Positions 16,474 to 24,040 of a DNA stretch of 57,089 nt are shown one piece after another. The position numbers and the translations under genes were made by a program. The notes beneath the pieces are model-generated. The model was given only the letters and a program-made list of their open reading frames with translations. It did no database searches and was not told the origin of the DNA. Each line of letters opens with the position of its first letter. The first letter of the stretch is position 1. The DNA is taken from positions 1 through 57,089 of the IMG/VR virus record IMGVR_UViG_3300025087_001783, one strand, 5' to 3'. This DNA is from a virus.

Positions 16474-17031
16474 ATGATTGTAAGTATTGTGACCGGCACC
16501 TATAATCGTCTCCAGCATTTGCACAACATGATCTACAGCGCGCGCAACTCAATTGGGTTGGGTATGGAGTATGAGATTATCGTTGTAGACGGTGGTAGTA
16601 CGGATGGCACGCTTGAATGGTGCAAGGAGCAGCCCGATGTCAAGCTGATTGAGCATGGGGAGCTGCGTGGCGCTGTGAAGGCATTCAATGATGGAGCGCG
16701 TGCCTCCAGTGGCTTGTATGTCATATTGGCGAATGACGATATCGTTTTTATTAACGAGAGTATCATGACAGCCGTGGCCTTTATGCAGGACAATCCTGGT
16801 GTTGGTATCGGCTGTTTTTATCAGGATCGTTACAAGCAGGATTGGCATGTTGAGCAAATGCCGGCAGTAATAAACGGACGCCAGATTAGCGCGTATTATG
16901 GGCAGGTTTGTATCGTACAACGTTGGTTGGGGGATCTTGTAGGTTGGTGGGGGGACTATTTGCGCACATATGGCGGGGATAATGAGCTGAGCTGCAATGT
17001 GCTGGAGGCAGGTTATAAGTACTGCCGATAG
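16474..17031 (+). CDS. GT-A (family 2) glycosyltransferase, N-terminal half of a frame-disrupted gene
   Basis: 185 aa from ATG 16474. It opens MIVSIVTGTYNRLQHLHNMI, followed by VVDGGSTDGTLEW (about 33-45) and YVILANDDIVF (about 80-90), all classic family-2 segments. The reading stops at TAG 17029 right after GYKYCR. The other frame continues without a gap as PIECAQIHDTTPMDGLRKINND, the expected continuation of a family-2 domain. So this and the next gene were one gene, or still are through a -1 shift near 17025. Confidence 0.72.
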   Translation: MIVSIVTGTYNRLQHLHNMIYSARNSIGLGMEYEIIVVDGGSTDGTLEWCKEQPDVKLIEHGELRGAVKAFNDGARASSGLYVILANDDIVFINESIMTAVAFMQDNPGVGIGCFYQDRYKQDWHVEQMPAVINGRQISAYYGQVCIVQRWLGDLVGWWGDYLRTYGGDNELSCNVLEAGYKYCR

Positions 17032-17060
17032 AATGTGCGCAGATACATGATACAACTCCC

Positions 17061-18149
17061 ATGGATGGTTTGCGCAAGATCAATAATGATAATGTTATAA
17101 AACGTGGTAAGCACCCTGACACGGAGGCATTCGTCAAGCATTGGACACATGCAAATGGTAGAAAGGGTGCTATCATCAATTCCAAGCCGATACCTCGTCA
17201 GGATGTGCAACGCTTTCGGCGCGTTCTGTACGCACCAATTTACGAGCCAGGATACAGCATACAGAAGAAATCCAAACGAGGTTTGCGTGATGCACTGGCG
17301 AGGCGCATGTTGGTTGTGGAATGTGATTATGTTGCACAAACGTTCGATTATGTGTTCGACCTGGCGAACGCGTTTGATCCGGACCTGATTATCACTCAAA
17401 TTCAAAGCGTTGACATCAAGCTGAATGCTGAGACTATCAGGGAGTTACGCCACGAGCACCCAGGCGCCAAGTTTGTAAACTGGAATGGCGATTATCATCC
17501 TGAGCATCTATATAGTCCGGATTATATAGCTTTGCTTAAGCAGTTTGACTTGAATGGCTTTTGCACAACAGCAATTCAAGACAGGTACGAAGCGGAGGGA
17601 GTGCGTTGGTTCTACTGGCAAATAGGTTGCGAAGAGACCAACGTTGCATCTGATAAGTTTACACCCTGTTACGATTTGTTATTCTTGGCAAATGGTTATA
17701 GTGATGACCGCAAGCATCTGGTTGACATATTGCGTAGGCAGCGATTTACAACAGGTTTGTACGGTATTTGGCCTCCAGAGTATGGATCTAGAGGTAACAA
17801 CCTGTACGATTTTGACGGTGGTGCCAGGTTGTATCAGGCAAGCAAATTGGCACTGAGCGATAGCCAGTGGCCAGATGTGAACGGATATTGCAGTAACAGG
17901 CTGTTCCAGGCTATGGAAGCTGGTGCGTGCTTATTGCAGCAGCGGTTTGCAGGTATGGAGGAGTTATTAGGATTGGTGGATGGCGAGAATATCGTGGTTT
18001 GGGACAAGGCTGAAGATCTGCTGGATAGGATAGATTATTACTTGCACCATGACGAGGAGCGTCGCACTATAGCCAGGAATGCACGTGAGTTTATGCGTGC
18101 ACATCATAGCTTTGATGTGCGAGTGCAGGAATTGCTGGCGTATGTATAA
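17061..18149 (+). CDS. GT-B glycosyltransferase (Glyco_trans_1_2/CgeB-like), C-terminal half of a frame-disrupted gene
   Basis: 362 aa from ATG 17061. This ATG has no Shine-Dalgarno, and the frame is already meaningful from 17025. The end of the protein carries the CgeB-like signature CSNRLFQAMEAGACLLQQ, then MEELLGLVDGENIVVWDKAEDL and HHDEERRTIARNAREF. The first half has a GT-B N-domain pattern (FDPDLIITQIQS, FVNWNGDYHPEHL). Two-domain GT2 plus CgeB-like proteins are common in glycan loci, which supports a single ancestral protein of about 558 aa. Whether both halves are made separately is unknown. Confidence 0.7.
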   Translation: MDGLRKINNDNVIKRGKHPDTEAFVKHWTHANGRKGAIINSKPIPRQDVQRFRRVLYAPIYEPGYSIQKKSKRGLRDALARRMLVVECDYVAQTFDYVFDLANAFDPDLIITQIQSVDIKLNAETIRELRHEHPGAKFVNWNGDYHPEHLYSPDYIALLKQFDLNGFCTTAIQDRYEAEGVRWFYWQIGCEETNVASDKFTPCYDLLFLANGYSDDRKHLVDILRRQRFTTGLYGIWPPEYGSRGNNLYDFDGGARLYQASKLALSDSQWPDVNGYCSNRLFQAMEAGACLLQQRFAGMEELLGLVDGENIVVWDKAEDLLDRIDYYLHHDEERRTIARNAREFMRAHHSFDVRVQELLAYV

Positions 18150-19413
18150 CGTCACGATTATCATCCCAGTTTATTGTACCAATCAGCAGGGATTGAATTG
18201 GCTGGATGAGTGTTTGCAGAGTGCATTGGCACAGGAATGCGCAGTGGTGGCATATGACGATGGATCTACGGTAAATGTTAGGGAGGTGCTAAGTAAATAT
18301 AATATAACATATTCCTATCGCGACGAGCACCTGGGTGTTAGTGCAGCAAGAAATGCTTGTGCTGAGCTTGCAAAAACATCGTTGATATTACCATTAGATT
18401 GTGATGACAGGCTCAAACCTGGTGCTGTAGAGAAACTGGTGTATAGATGGGCAGGTGTGCCAGTATACCCAGACCTGGAGAAATTTGGTAAGGTCCGTGA
18501 TCCGCATTACAGGTTGATGGATTTTCATTGTGATCACGTGCTAAACTATGTAGGATTTACAAGCGTGAACGTGCTGCACTCTGTAGAGCAGCATAAGGCA
18601 ATTGGTGGTTGGGACACCAGCCTGGATTTTTATGAAGATGGCGAGTATAATGCCAGGCTGTTGGGAACATATTGTGGACTTCATCTTGCGGAGCCGTTGG
18701 TTGAATACAGGATACATGACCACCAGCGCACGCAACAATATAAGAAGCAAGCAGCCCAGTACACAGCTGTCTTGCTCAATAAAATTAGGAGTTATGAAAT
18801 GGCCTGTAGAACATGTGGTGGAAAGCGCAGAACGGGTTTTGGCAACGATCCTACTCGTCCTGCTGCACAGACTAGTACACTCAATGCAACAGCTACTACG
18901 CGCGGTCCAATTGTTCAGGTGTCAGTTGGGGAAAGCTGGCGATCCTTGCCAAGCGAGTTCGAGGGCAGGATTTTGGCGCGTTATGTTGGCGGCAAGGGCA
19001 AAGGTCGGCATTACTATCAGGGTAAAATCTCTAACATTCCATATCGTGTTACTCATGGAGACGTGCTGTACGCGGACGCGCGGGATGTTCGGGATGCCGA
19101 GAACACTGCTGACACTCGCCAGCTGGTGCGTATCAAGCAGGAAGAGCTGGCGTCCAAGCCAGAGCCGGCAAAGGTTGTAGAGCCGGAGCTTCCCCAACTT
19201 GTTGAAGAGAAAGTTGAGCCGACTCCTGAACCTACTGCTCCAGTTGTCAAGGAGCTGCCTGAATTGAGCAACATGACAGTGGATGACGTGCTGGCACTGG
19301 ATTTGAGCGAACATGATGTACCAGCAATGATCCGTTCCGAGGCACGCGGCAAGAATCGCAAGGTTGTTATCAGCTACCTGAAGAACAAGGTGAAGCGTGG
19401 TGGAGCTAAATGA
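18142..19413 (+). CDS. GT-A glycosyltransferase fused to a phage structural-type domain
   Basis: ATG 18142 overlaps the previous stop; 423 aa. Residues 1-215 are a family-2 transferase: NVTIIIPVYCTNQQGLNWL, VVAYDDGSTVN, GVSAARNACAEL, LPLDCDDRLKPGA and GGWDTSLDFYEDGEYNARL. From residue 220 it changes character: MACRTCGGKRR, an Ala/Thr/Pro-rich stretch, a small beta-rich segment (RYVGGKGKGRHYYQGK) and a Pro/Glu-rich linker to a helical end (LSNMTVDDVLALDLSEHD). The second part resembles short phage head proteins that follow the capsid gene. The fusion joins the glycan cassette to the head module. Confidence 0.65.
   Translation: MYNVTIIIPVYCTNQQGLNWLDECLQSALAQECAVVAYDDGSTVNVREVLSKYNITYSYRDEHLGVSAARNACAELAKTSLILPLDCDDRLKPGAVEKLVYRWAGVPVYPDLEKFGKVRDPHYRLMDFHCDHVLNYVGFTSVNVLHSVEQHKAIGGWDTSLDFYEDGEYNARLLGTYCGLHLAEPLVEYRIHDHQRTQQYKKQAAQYTAVLLNKIRSYEMACRTCGGKRRTGFGNDPTRPAAQTSTLNATATTRGPIVQVSVGESWRSLPSEFEGRILARYVGGKGKGRHYYQGKISNIPYRVTHGDVLYADARDVRDAENTADTRQLVRIKQEELASKPEPAKVVEPELPQLVEEKVEPTPEPTAPVVKELPELSNMTVDDVLALDLSEHDVPAMIRSEARGKNRKVVISYLKNKVKRGGAK
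18799..19413 (+). CDS. Possible separate head protein from an internal start
   Basis: An in-frame ATG at 18799 (MACRTCGGKRR) has AGGAG at 18787-18791, seven bases upstream, exactly where the transferase domain ends. It would yield a 204-aa protein with a CxxC pair near its N-terminus and a charged C-terminal helix. This looks like the original, free head gene, with the upstream transferase gene later running into it. Independent translation is inferred from the RBS only. Confidence 0.5.
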   Translation: MACRTCGGKRRTGFGNDPTRPAAQTSTLNATATTRGPIVQVSVGESWRSLPSEFEGRILARYVGGKGKGRHYYQGKISNIPYRVTHGDVLYADARDVRDAENTADTRQLVRIKQEELASKPEPAKVVEPELPQLVEEKVEPTPEPTAPVVKELPELSNMTVDDVLALDLSEHDVPAMIRSEARGKNRKVVISYLKNKVKRGGAK

Positions 19414-19732
19414 TCTGATTGCCGCAATATTGATTGGGCTTGCCACATTCGCAATAACTTACCTGGTGCAGTGTACAGATGGCCCATTCAATATTTTCAA
19501 CAAGTTTAGGTTAATAGCAGGTATTCGCACGGAAACATACAATAAAGGCACTCCTGGCGAATATGCTATAGAGGTTGTGGATGACAAATTCTTTGCTAAA
19601 CTTGTTAGCTGCTGGTGGTGCATGAGCACGTGGGTGGCATTGGTGCTGACGTTGGTCACACTGTCGCACCCTGTTGCGTGGCCTGCAGCAATTGGGTTGG
19701 CAGGCCTTATGCATAAAATTGTGGAGGATTGA
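19397..19732 (+). CDS. DUF1360-like small membrane protein
   Basis: A 111-aa protein with GTG start (19397 or 19400), overlapping the previous gene. One N-terminal transmembrane helix (about 6-25), a central polar part, then the motif KLVSCWWCMSTWVAL, which matches the CxxC-x-W membrane segment of DUF1360 proteins, and a last hydrophobic stretch. Such proteins occur in phages and Gram-positive bacteria; their function is unknown. In phages they often sit near structural genes. Confidence 0.6.
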   Translation: MVELNDLIAAILIGLATFAITYLVQCTDGPFNIFNKFRLIAGIRTETYNKGTPGEYAIEVVDDKFFAKLVSCWWCMSTWVALVLTLVTLSHPVAWPAAIGLAGLMHKIVED

Positions 19733-20811
19733 TGGCTCGTTACACGGATGGCATTCTCCCAACTGGTCAAACCCTCCGATTATCATTAGACAGATATCAG
19801 GAGCTGATGCGCTTGCCGGAGGCATCATTCAATGGCATTTACCGTTCCACGGATGAGAGCTGTTACGACTGTGCACAGATCTGGAAACAGTACGATCGGG
19901 ATGCTATCGCAATCGCAATCGGGCAAGCTGAGGAGATGCGCGAGAGTGAGCTTGGTTATCATTTGGCGCCTGTGTACTTGAATGATGAGGAGTATGATTA
20001 CGACTACCCGATGATCCTCAAGAGGAAGCATCTGATTGAGATTGGCGAAGAGGCATCATCGGACATTTCCCTGGCAGCCGCGTTGACTTTGAGCGTTGGT
20101 GCAGTTATCAATGATCCTGTGGTATTGACGGTTGCTACCACAGTTACCTCCACGAGCGAGATAAAAGTTTATTATCCTGGAGAGGATGTTGAGATTCGTC
20201 CAAGCAGCATTTCCATTAGTGGAGGCGTGGCCACGATCAACATACCTCGCTCCAGGCTTTTGGATCCGGATATTGACACAAACTGCACTGAGCCAAATTA
20301 CGACGACGATAGCAATTTCATAACCACGGTTGATGTAAAGCGCGTATACAATAATGTCGAAGGCGCGTATTTTGTGTGGTTTGGGGATTGCGCAGTATTT
20401 TGCAATACGTCGTTCACGGAAACAACCCAGCTTGCATACCCTAGGATTACAGACACGCGGCTGAGCGTTGTTGAATTTTACCCTGCAACGCATTCAGGCA
20501 CGACCTGGTCCAGTGCCAACTGGTCAAAGTGCTGCTATCCGTGCAGGGTGCGTGTAAGTTATAAAAGTGGTAGGCAGTCCTCTGTCAGCACAGAGCTGCT
20601 GACATCGCGACTGGCGCATACGCTGCTGTCGGATATGTTGCCGAAATCCCAGGATCCTTGTGCCGACTGCTACAAGGATGATCGTATCAGGGATGCCAGC
20701 GAGTTGATAACTCCATATGGTACAGCGTCTGGTGCTATCAAGGCTTGGATGGCTGACAGCCGCGCAAAAATTGGTCAGGGATCAAAATTTCCTCGCGTAC
20801 GTTCTTGTTAG
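19732..20811 (+). CDS. Putative head or connector structural protein
   Basis: 359 aa from ATG 19732, with GGAGG at the correct spacing. The first 100 residues are acidic and helical. The middle is beta-rich with alternating Val/Thr/Ser (about 110-250). The end has paired cysteines (KCCYPCRVRVSY, DPCADCYKDDRI). I recognise no family. Position after the capsid region and size fit a head-tail connector or head-completion protein; a capsid-surface protein is equally possible. Cysteine richness parallels the capsid protein. Confidence 0.45.
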   Translation: MARYTDGILPTGQTLRLSLDRYQELMRLPEASFNGIYRSTDESCYDCAQIWKQYDRDAIAIAIGQAEEMRESELGYHLAPVYLNDEEYDYDYPMILKRKHLIEIGEEASSDISLAAALTLSVGAVINDPVVLTVATTVTSTSEIKVYYPGEDVEIRPSSISISGGVATINIPRSRLLDPDIDTNCTEPNYDDDSNFITTVDVKRVYNNVEGAYFVWFGDCAVFCNTSFTETTQLAYPRITDTRLSVVEFYPATHSGTTWSSANWSKCCYPCRVRVSYKSGRQSSVSTELLTSRLAHTLLSDMLPKSQDPCADCYKDDRIRDASELITPYGTASGAIKAWMADSRAKIGQGSKFPRVRSC

Positions 20812-20822
20812 AGAGAGAGATT

Positions 20823-21215
20823 ATGAAATACAAAATCGTGCTCAAAGGTGGCGCAGGATCAGGAAACTATGGTCATGCAGGTAGACCTGGTAAGATAGGT
20901 GGAAGTTCCGAAGGTGGTGGAAAGGCATTTAGTCTTGATGATACGCGGATTGAAGACATAACAAAAGTTGCGTTTCCTAAAAGATATGGACGCAAAATGC
21001 GTATCACACAAAGATATGACACAAATGACGAAGCGCAATCCACTATACGAAAGATAGATAGAAATTTACGTAGGGATGGGTGGAAATATGTTGGAATTGT
21101 AGATACACACGCTGCAGCTAGACGATATCAAAAAGATGGTAGTGTTCTTGATATTAGCAAGCAGTGGATGCCCAGGTATGGTTACACTGTGCATGCGCAG
21201 TTGATAGAGGAATAG
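20823..21215 (+). CDS. Tag-bearing small protein (possible virion cargo)
   Basis: ATG 20823 after a purine-rich RBS (agagagagag), giving 130 aa. Residues 8-28 are the KGGxGSGNxGHxGRPGKxGGS tag found twice in the minor head protein. The rest (VAFPKRYGRKMRITQRYD ... ARRYQKDG) is basic and of unknown fold. Shared tag and location in the head region suggest it is packaged with the minor head protein. Function otherwise unknown. Confidence 0.7.
   Translation: MKYKIVLKGGAGSGNYGHAGRPGKIGGSSEGGGKAFSLDDTRIEDITKVAFPKRYGRKMRITQRYDTNDEAQSTIRKIDRNLRRDGWKYVGIVDTHAAARRYQKDGSVLDISKQWMPRYGYTVHAQLIEE
20844..20906 (+). repeat. Gly-rich tag, copy 3
   Basis: The third 21-codon copy of the KGGxGSGNxGHxGRPGKxGGS motif, here seven residues after the start codon (MKYKIVL-tag). 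It differs from copies 1 and 2 by a few residues but keeps every Gly, Asn, His, Arg and Pro of the pattern. Confidence 0.9.
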
Positions 21216-21236
21216 TGGCAAAGATGGAGAATACTC

Positions 21237-21668
21237 ATGGACAACTTGATTAACACGCTTTGGCTCGTATTTGCTGCAGCAATGCTCGTGCTGCTATTTG
21301 CAGGAGCAATGGAAATCAATAAATACCTGCTCAAAACCGGCAAGCACCCTGCACTCAGGCACTGGATGGCCCAGGCAATTACCCTGGCATATAAGACCAG
21401 CGACCAGGTATTTGATGCCACCAACCAGCGCCTATATGGAGTTGACAAGGTTGGGATTATCAAAATCATCTACACTATGCTGCCTGAAGTGATCATCGTG
21501 TTTGGGTTGAGGATGTACTGGAAGCGTTATGTCAGTCAGGACATGTTCGTTGCCCAGGTAAGTAAGTACTACGATGAGCTGGTGGAGCAGTATCATCTTG
21601 TACAGCATGCAGTATTGCGGGAAATGATCGAAGCTGTCGGTGCCGAAATGCCTGTTGTGGAGGACTAA
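21237..21668 (+). CDS. Small membrane protein
   Basis: 143 aa. A clear N-terminal transmembrane helix (about 7-26, WLVFAAAMLVLLFAGAMEI), a second hydrophobic stretch (about 78-96, IIYTMLPEVIIVFGL) and an acidic helical C-terminus. Its size and first helix would fit a holin or a membrane-anchored virion protein, but no endolysin is nearby and no holin family is recognised. Its stop overlaps the next ATG. Confidence 0.6.
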   Translation: MDNLINTLWLVFAAAMLVLLFAGAMEINKYLLKTGKHPALRHWMAQAITLAYKTSDQVFDATNQRLYGVDKVGIIKIIYTMLPEVIIVFGLRMYWKRYVSQDMFVAQVSKYYDELVEQYHLVQHAVLREMIEAVGAEMPVVED

Positions 21669-22061
21669 TGAAATGCAAAATTAGACTCAAAGGTGGTCCA
21701 GGAAGTGGAAATAGAGGCCATGCTGGCAGGCCAGGGAAAGTTGGAGGCAGTTCTAGTGCTGGCGGTGGTGCAAATAAGGTGCGTGGCGTTAATAGTTATG
21801 GAGTTGATCTTGACAAGGTTATTATACACATGGGGGAGAAGTGGTCATGATTACAAAGGTGGCACAGTAATTAGTGTTGAAGATAGTGATTATGGGGCAT
21901 CGTTTAAGGTCACGCTTGGTTTGCACATTCCTGGTACCAAGCCTTATGTTGTAGAAGTACCCGATTGGAAAATCCGCAGGTTGACAGGTTCTGTAGATGA
22001 CATTTCGGATATTCCTGAAGATGTGCCATTTGATCTGAGACCGCATCTTACAGGCCTGTAA
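21668..22061 (+). pseudogene. Tag-bearing small protein interrupted by a frameshift
   Basis: The first frame gives MKCKIRL, the Gly-rich tag (residues 8-28) and then VNSYGVDLDKVIIHMGEKWS before TGA at 21848. A different frame then continues in good coding style (HDYKGGTVISVEDSDYGASF ... PYVVEVPDWKIRRLTG) to the stop at 22061, with no start codon or RBS of its own. The frames meet at a run of five G (21832-21836); one G fewer would give a single 130-aa protein of the same size as the tag protein at 20823. So this is either a broken gene, a sequencing error in the G-run, or programmed shifting. Confidence 0.65.
21689..21751 (+). repeat. Gly-rich tag, copy 4
   Basis: The fourth copy of the 21-residue motif, again starting at residue 8 of its protein. 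Identical in plan to the copy at 20844 and followed, as there, by a short Ser/Gly-rich spacer. Confidence 0.9.
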
Positions 22062-22081
22062 TATTACGGATAAGTTATAAG

Positions 22082-22123
22082 CAAGTTTAGTAATATAGGC
22101 AGCACTCCCACTGCCTATATTTT
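22082..22123 (+). promoter_or_regulatory. CAAGTTTAG element with overlapping 11-bp hairpin
   Basis: CAAGTTTAGTAATAT (22082-22096) is a variant of the element at 6810 and 39511. It overlaps a perfect 11-bp stem (22092-22102 with 22111-22121) followed by a short TTTA. It lies between the tag-protein gene and the helicase operon. It could be a promoter with a 5' stem-loop or a weak terminator; because the -10-like bases are inside the stem, both cannot act in the simple way. Confidence 0.5.
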
Positions 22124-22140
22124 ATCCCCGTAGGTGGCAT

Positions 22141-23499
22141 ATGGAACTCAGCATTATTGCTGGCGACGTAAACTGCTCCGTGGCCCAGCCTAGAAATCAT
22201 TTGCATGCTCTGGCAATTATCCGCAATGTTTGCAGAGCGCGTCCTAATGGCTATCAATTCATGCCGCGTTACAGAAAAGGCATGTGGGATGGTTACATCA
22301 GCCTTATGCAAGGATTCTCCAAATTCCCAACGGGTTTGCTGCCATTGGTGGAGAAAACTTTGCTGGAGGCTGGTTACAATCTTACGATCAGTGCTCATAT
22401 CCCAGAAGATGCACAATATACAATCGAAGATGACTGTTTGAATGGCATAACTCTGAGAGACTACCAGATAGAAGCTGCACAGGCATTACTGCAAGCGCGG
22501 CGTGGTGTTGCTAAAATGGCGACCAATGCTGGTAAGACCGAGGTCATGGCTGCGATTATCAAACAGTTGCATGTCAGGACCATGGTGCTGGTGCATCGTA
22601 AGGAGCTGTTGTATCAGACTGCGCAGCGTTTTGAGCATCGTCTAGGTATACGTGTAGGTAAGATAGGAGATGGCATTCAGGACGTGCAGGGTGTTACTGT
22701 TGCCATGGTGCAAACATTATCAAAACGTATGCATGAGATCGACCTCAGCGATATTGGTTTGGTGATGGTGGATGAGTGTCACCATATGAGCAGCGACCAG
22801 CATATGGACTGCTTGCAGCATATACCTGGCGCGTATAGGTTCGGCTTTAGTGGTACTCCGCTCAAGTACGATCAGCTGAATGATCTCAAGCTGATTGCTG
22901 CAACTGGTGATATTGTATATGAAGTCACCAACAAGAACCTGATTGAAAATCAATATTCAGCAAAGCCTAAAATATGCCTGTGCGAGATGATTGATCTTGA
23001 GCGCAAGTCCTGGAAGCAGAAGTATTCCAGCGCGTACGAGGATTTGATCGTAAATAATAGCAGGCGCAACCGTAAGATTGCTAAGTTCGCCAAGGAAGCA
23101 ACAGGAACTGTGTTGGTGCTGGTGAATAGATTGGATCATGGTGAGAAACTGGCGAGCATGATTGTAGGCAGTCAGTTTGTGCACGGCAGTGATACAACAG
23201 ATACCAGGCAAAATATATTAGACGAGATGCGATCCGGTGCAGGTGGAGTGTATGTGGCGTCACCTATATTTGACGAGGGAGTTGATGTGCCGGCATTGGA
23301 CTGCGTGATATTGGCAGGAGGAGGAAAAAGTCACATAAAGCTGTTACAGCGTTTGGGCAGAGGCATGCGCAAGAAGGATAGAAATAACGTATTGTTGGTG
23401 TACGACTTCGTAGACAATACCAACCGATATTTGTATAATCACAGCCTTGCGAGGATAGCCACCTATGAAGAGGAAGAATTTGAAGTCCAACGCATTTGA
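22141..23499 (+). CDS. SF2 DNA helicase, T4 UvsW-like
   Basis: A 452-aa protein. Walker A is ATNAGKT (127-133), the DExH box is DECH (211-214), motif III is SGTP, and motif VI is QRLGRGMRKK. An N-terminal region before the first motif (with YRKGMWDGY) matches the DNA-binding domain of UvsW-type helicases. It would unwind branched DNA and promote annealing during replication and recombination. First gene of the replication module, and it overlaps the following gene by 35 bases. ATG 22141 has a modest SD (GTAGGTGGC). Confidence 0.88.
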   Translation: MELSIIAGDVNCSVAQPRNHLHALAIIRNVCRARPNGYQFMPRYRKGMWDGYISLMQGFSKFPTGLLPLVEKTLLEAGYNLTISAHIPEDAQYTIEDDCLNGITLRDYQIEAAQALLQARRGVAKMATNAGKTEVMAAIIKQLHVRTMVLVHRKELLYQTAQRFEHRLGIRVGKIGDGIQDVQGVTVAMVQTLSKRMHEIDLSDIGLVMVDECHHMSSDQHMDCLQHIPGAYRFGFSGTPLKYDQLNDLKLIAATGDIVYEVTNKNLIENQYSAKPKICLCEMIDLERKSWKQKYSSAYEDLIVNNSRRNRKIAKFAKEATGTVLVLVNRLDHGEKLASMIVGSQFVHGSDTTDTRQNILDEMRSGAGGVYVASPIFDEGVDVPALDCVILAGGGKSHIKLLQRLGRGMRKKDRNNVLLVYDFVDNTNRYLYNHSLARIATYEEEEFEVQRI

Positions 23500-24040
23500 A
23501 CCACAGCTGGTAGGGTTTTATAGGAGCGCCAACAAGCAGACGTTTGGAGCGCTGGTGCGCGTGCCATCTAGGCATTACAAACGCTTCAAGGAGTTTGAGC
23601 ACGTGCTGCAGGATATGAACATAAGCTGTCGGGAGTATGCGTATGCAACAGTCAAAATGCTGGAAAGCTGGGTGCATAAGAAGGGATTATCTTACGTTCC
23701 TGTGAACACATTTACAGGAACATGGCTGTTGACACGATATTTACGCACAGTCAACAGCGAAACAGTCAGCATTGATGTTACTAATGATAAAGATGACATG
23801 CTGTTACACAGCGAGTTGCAGGTTGCAAGGATGTACATCTATCATGGTGGTACGCGCCGCATGAGTGATGTTGTGAACGATTTGCGCCCATTGCTGCACG
23901 ACGAGTGGTTGGATGCATATGCTCGTGGCAGCGGCAGGCCTATTGCGCAAGCTCTTGAAATGCTCAGCAACGAATTTGGTATACATGCCAGCTCCTATGC
24001 AGATATCGTAACATGGCAGACAAATACAGCTACCCATTAG
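23465..24040 (+). CDS. Protein of unknown function between two helicase genes
   Basis: 191 aa from ATG 23465, within the end of the UvsW-like gene and preceded by CGAGGATAGCC. The first 70 residues are basic (MKRKNLKSNAF, RHYKRFKEFEHVL); the remainder is mixed alpha/beta without known motifs. Tight overlap with helicase genes on both sides suggests a replication accessory such as a helicase loader, but nothing in the sequence proves this. Confidence 0.6.
   Translation: MKRKNLKSNAFEPQLVGFYRSANKQTFGALVRVPSRHYKRFKEFEHVLQDMNISCREYAYATVKMLESWVHKKGLSYVPVNTFTGTWLLTRYLRTVNSETVSIDVTNDKDDMLLHSELQVARMYIYHGGTRRMSDVVNDLRPLLHDEWLDAYARGSGRPIAQALEMLSNEFGIHASSYADIVTWQTNTATH

Noticed and set aside
15655-19515. 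Further CAAGTTTAG elements at about 15655 and 19500
   Set aside because: They lie inside clear genes as ordinary codons (KFSG, KFRLIAG), lack a TATAAT and have no following stem-loop.
21237-21668. Holin of a lysis module
   Set aside because: It has one clear membrane helix, but no endolysin or second lysis gene is near and no holin family was recognised, so it is only called a membrane protein.
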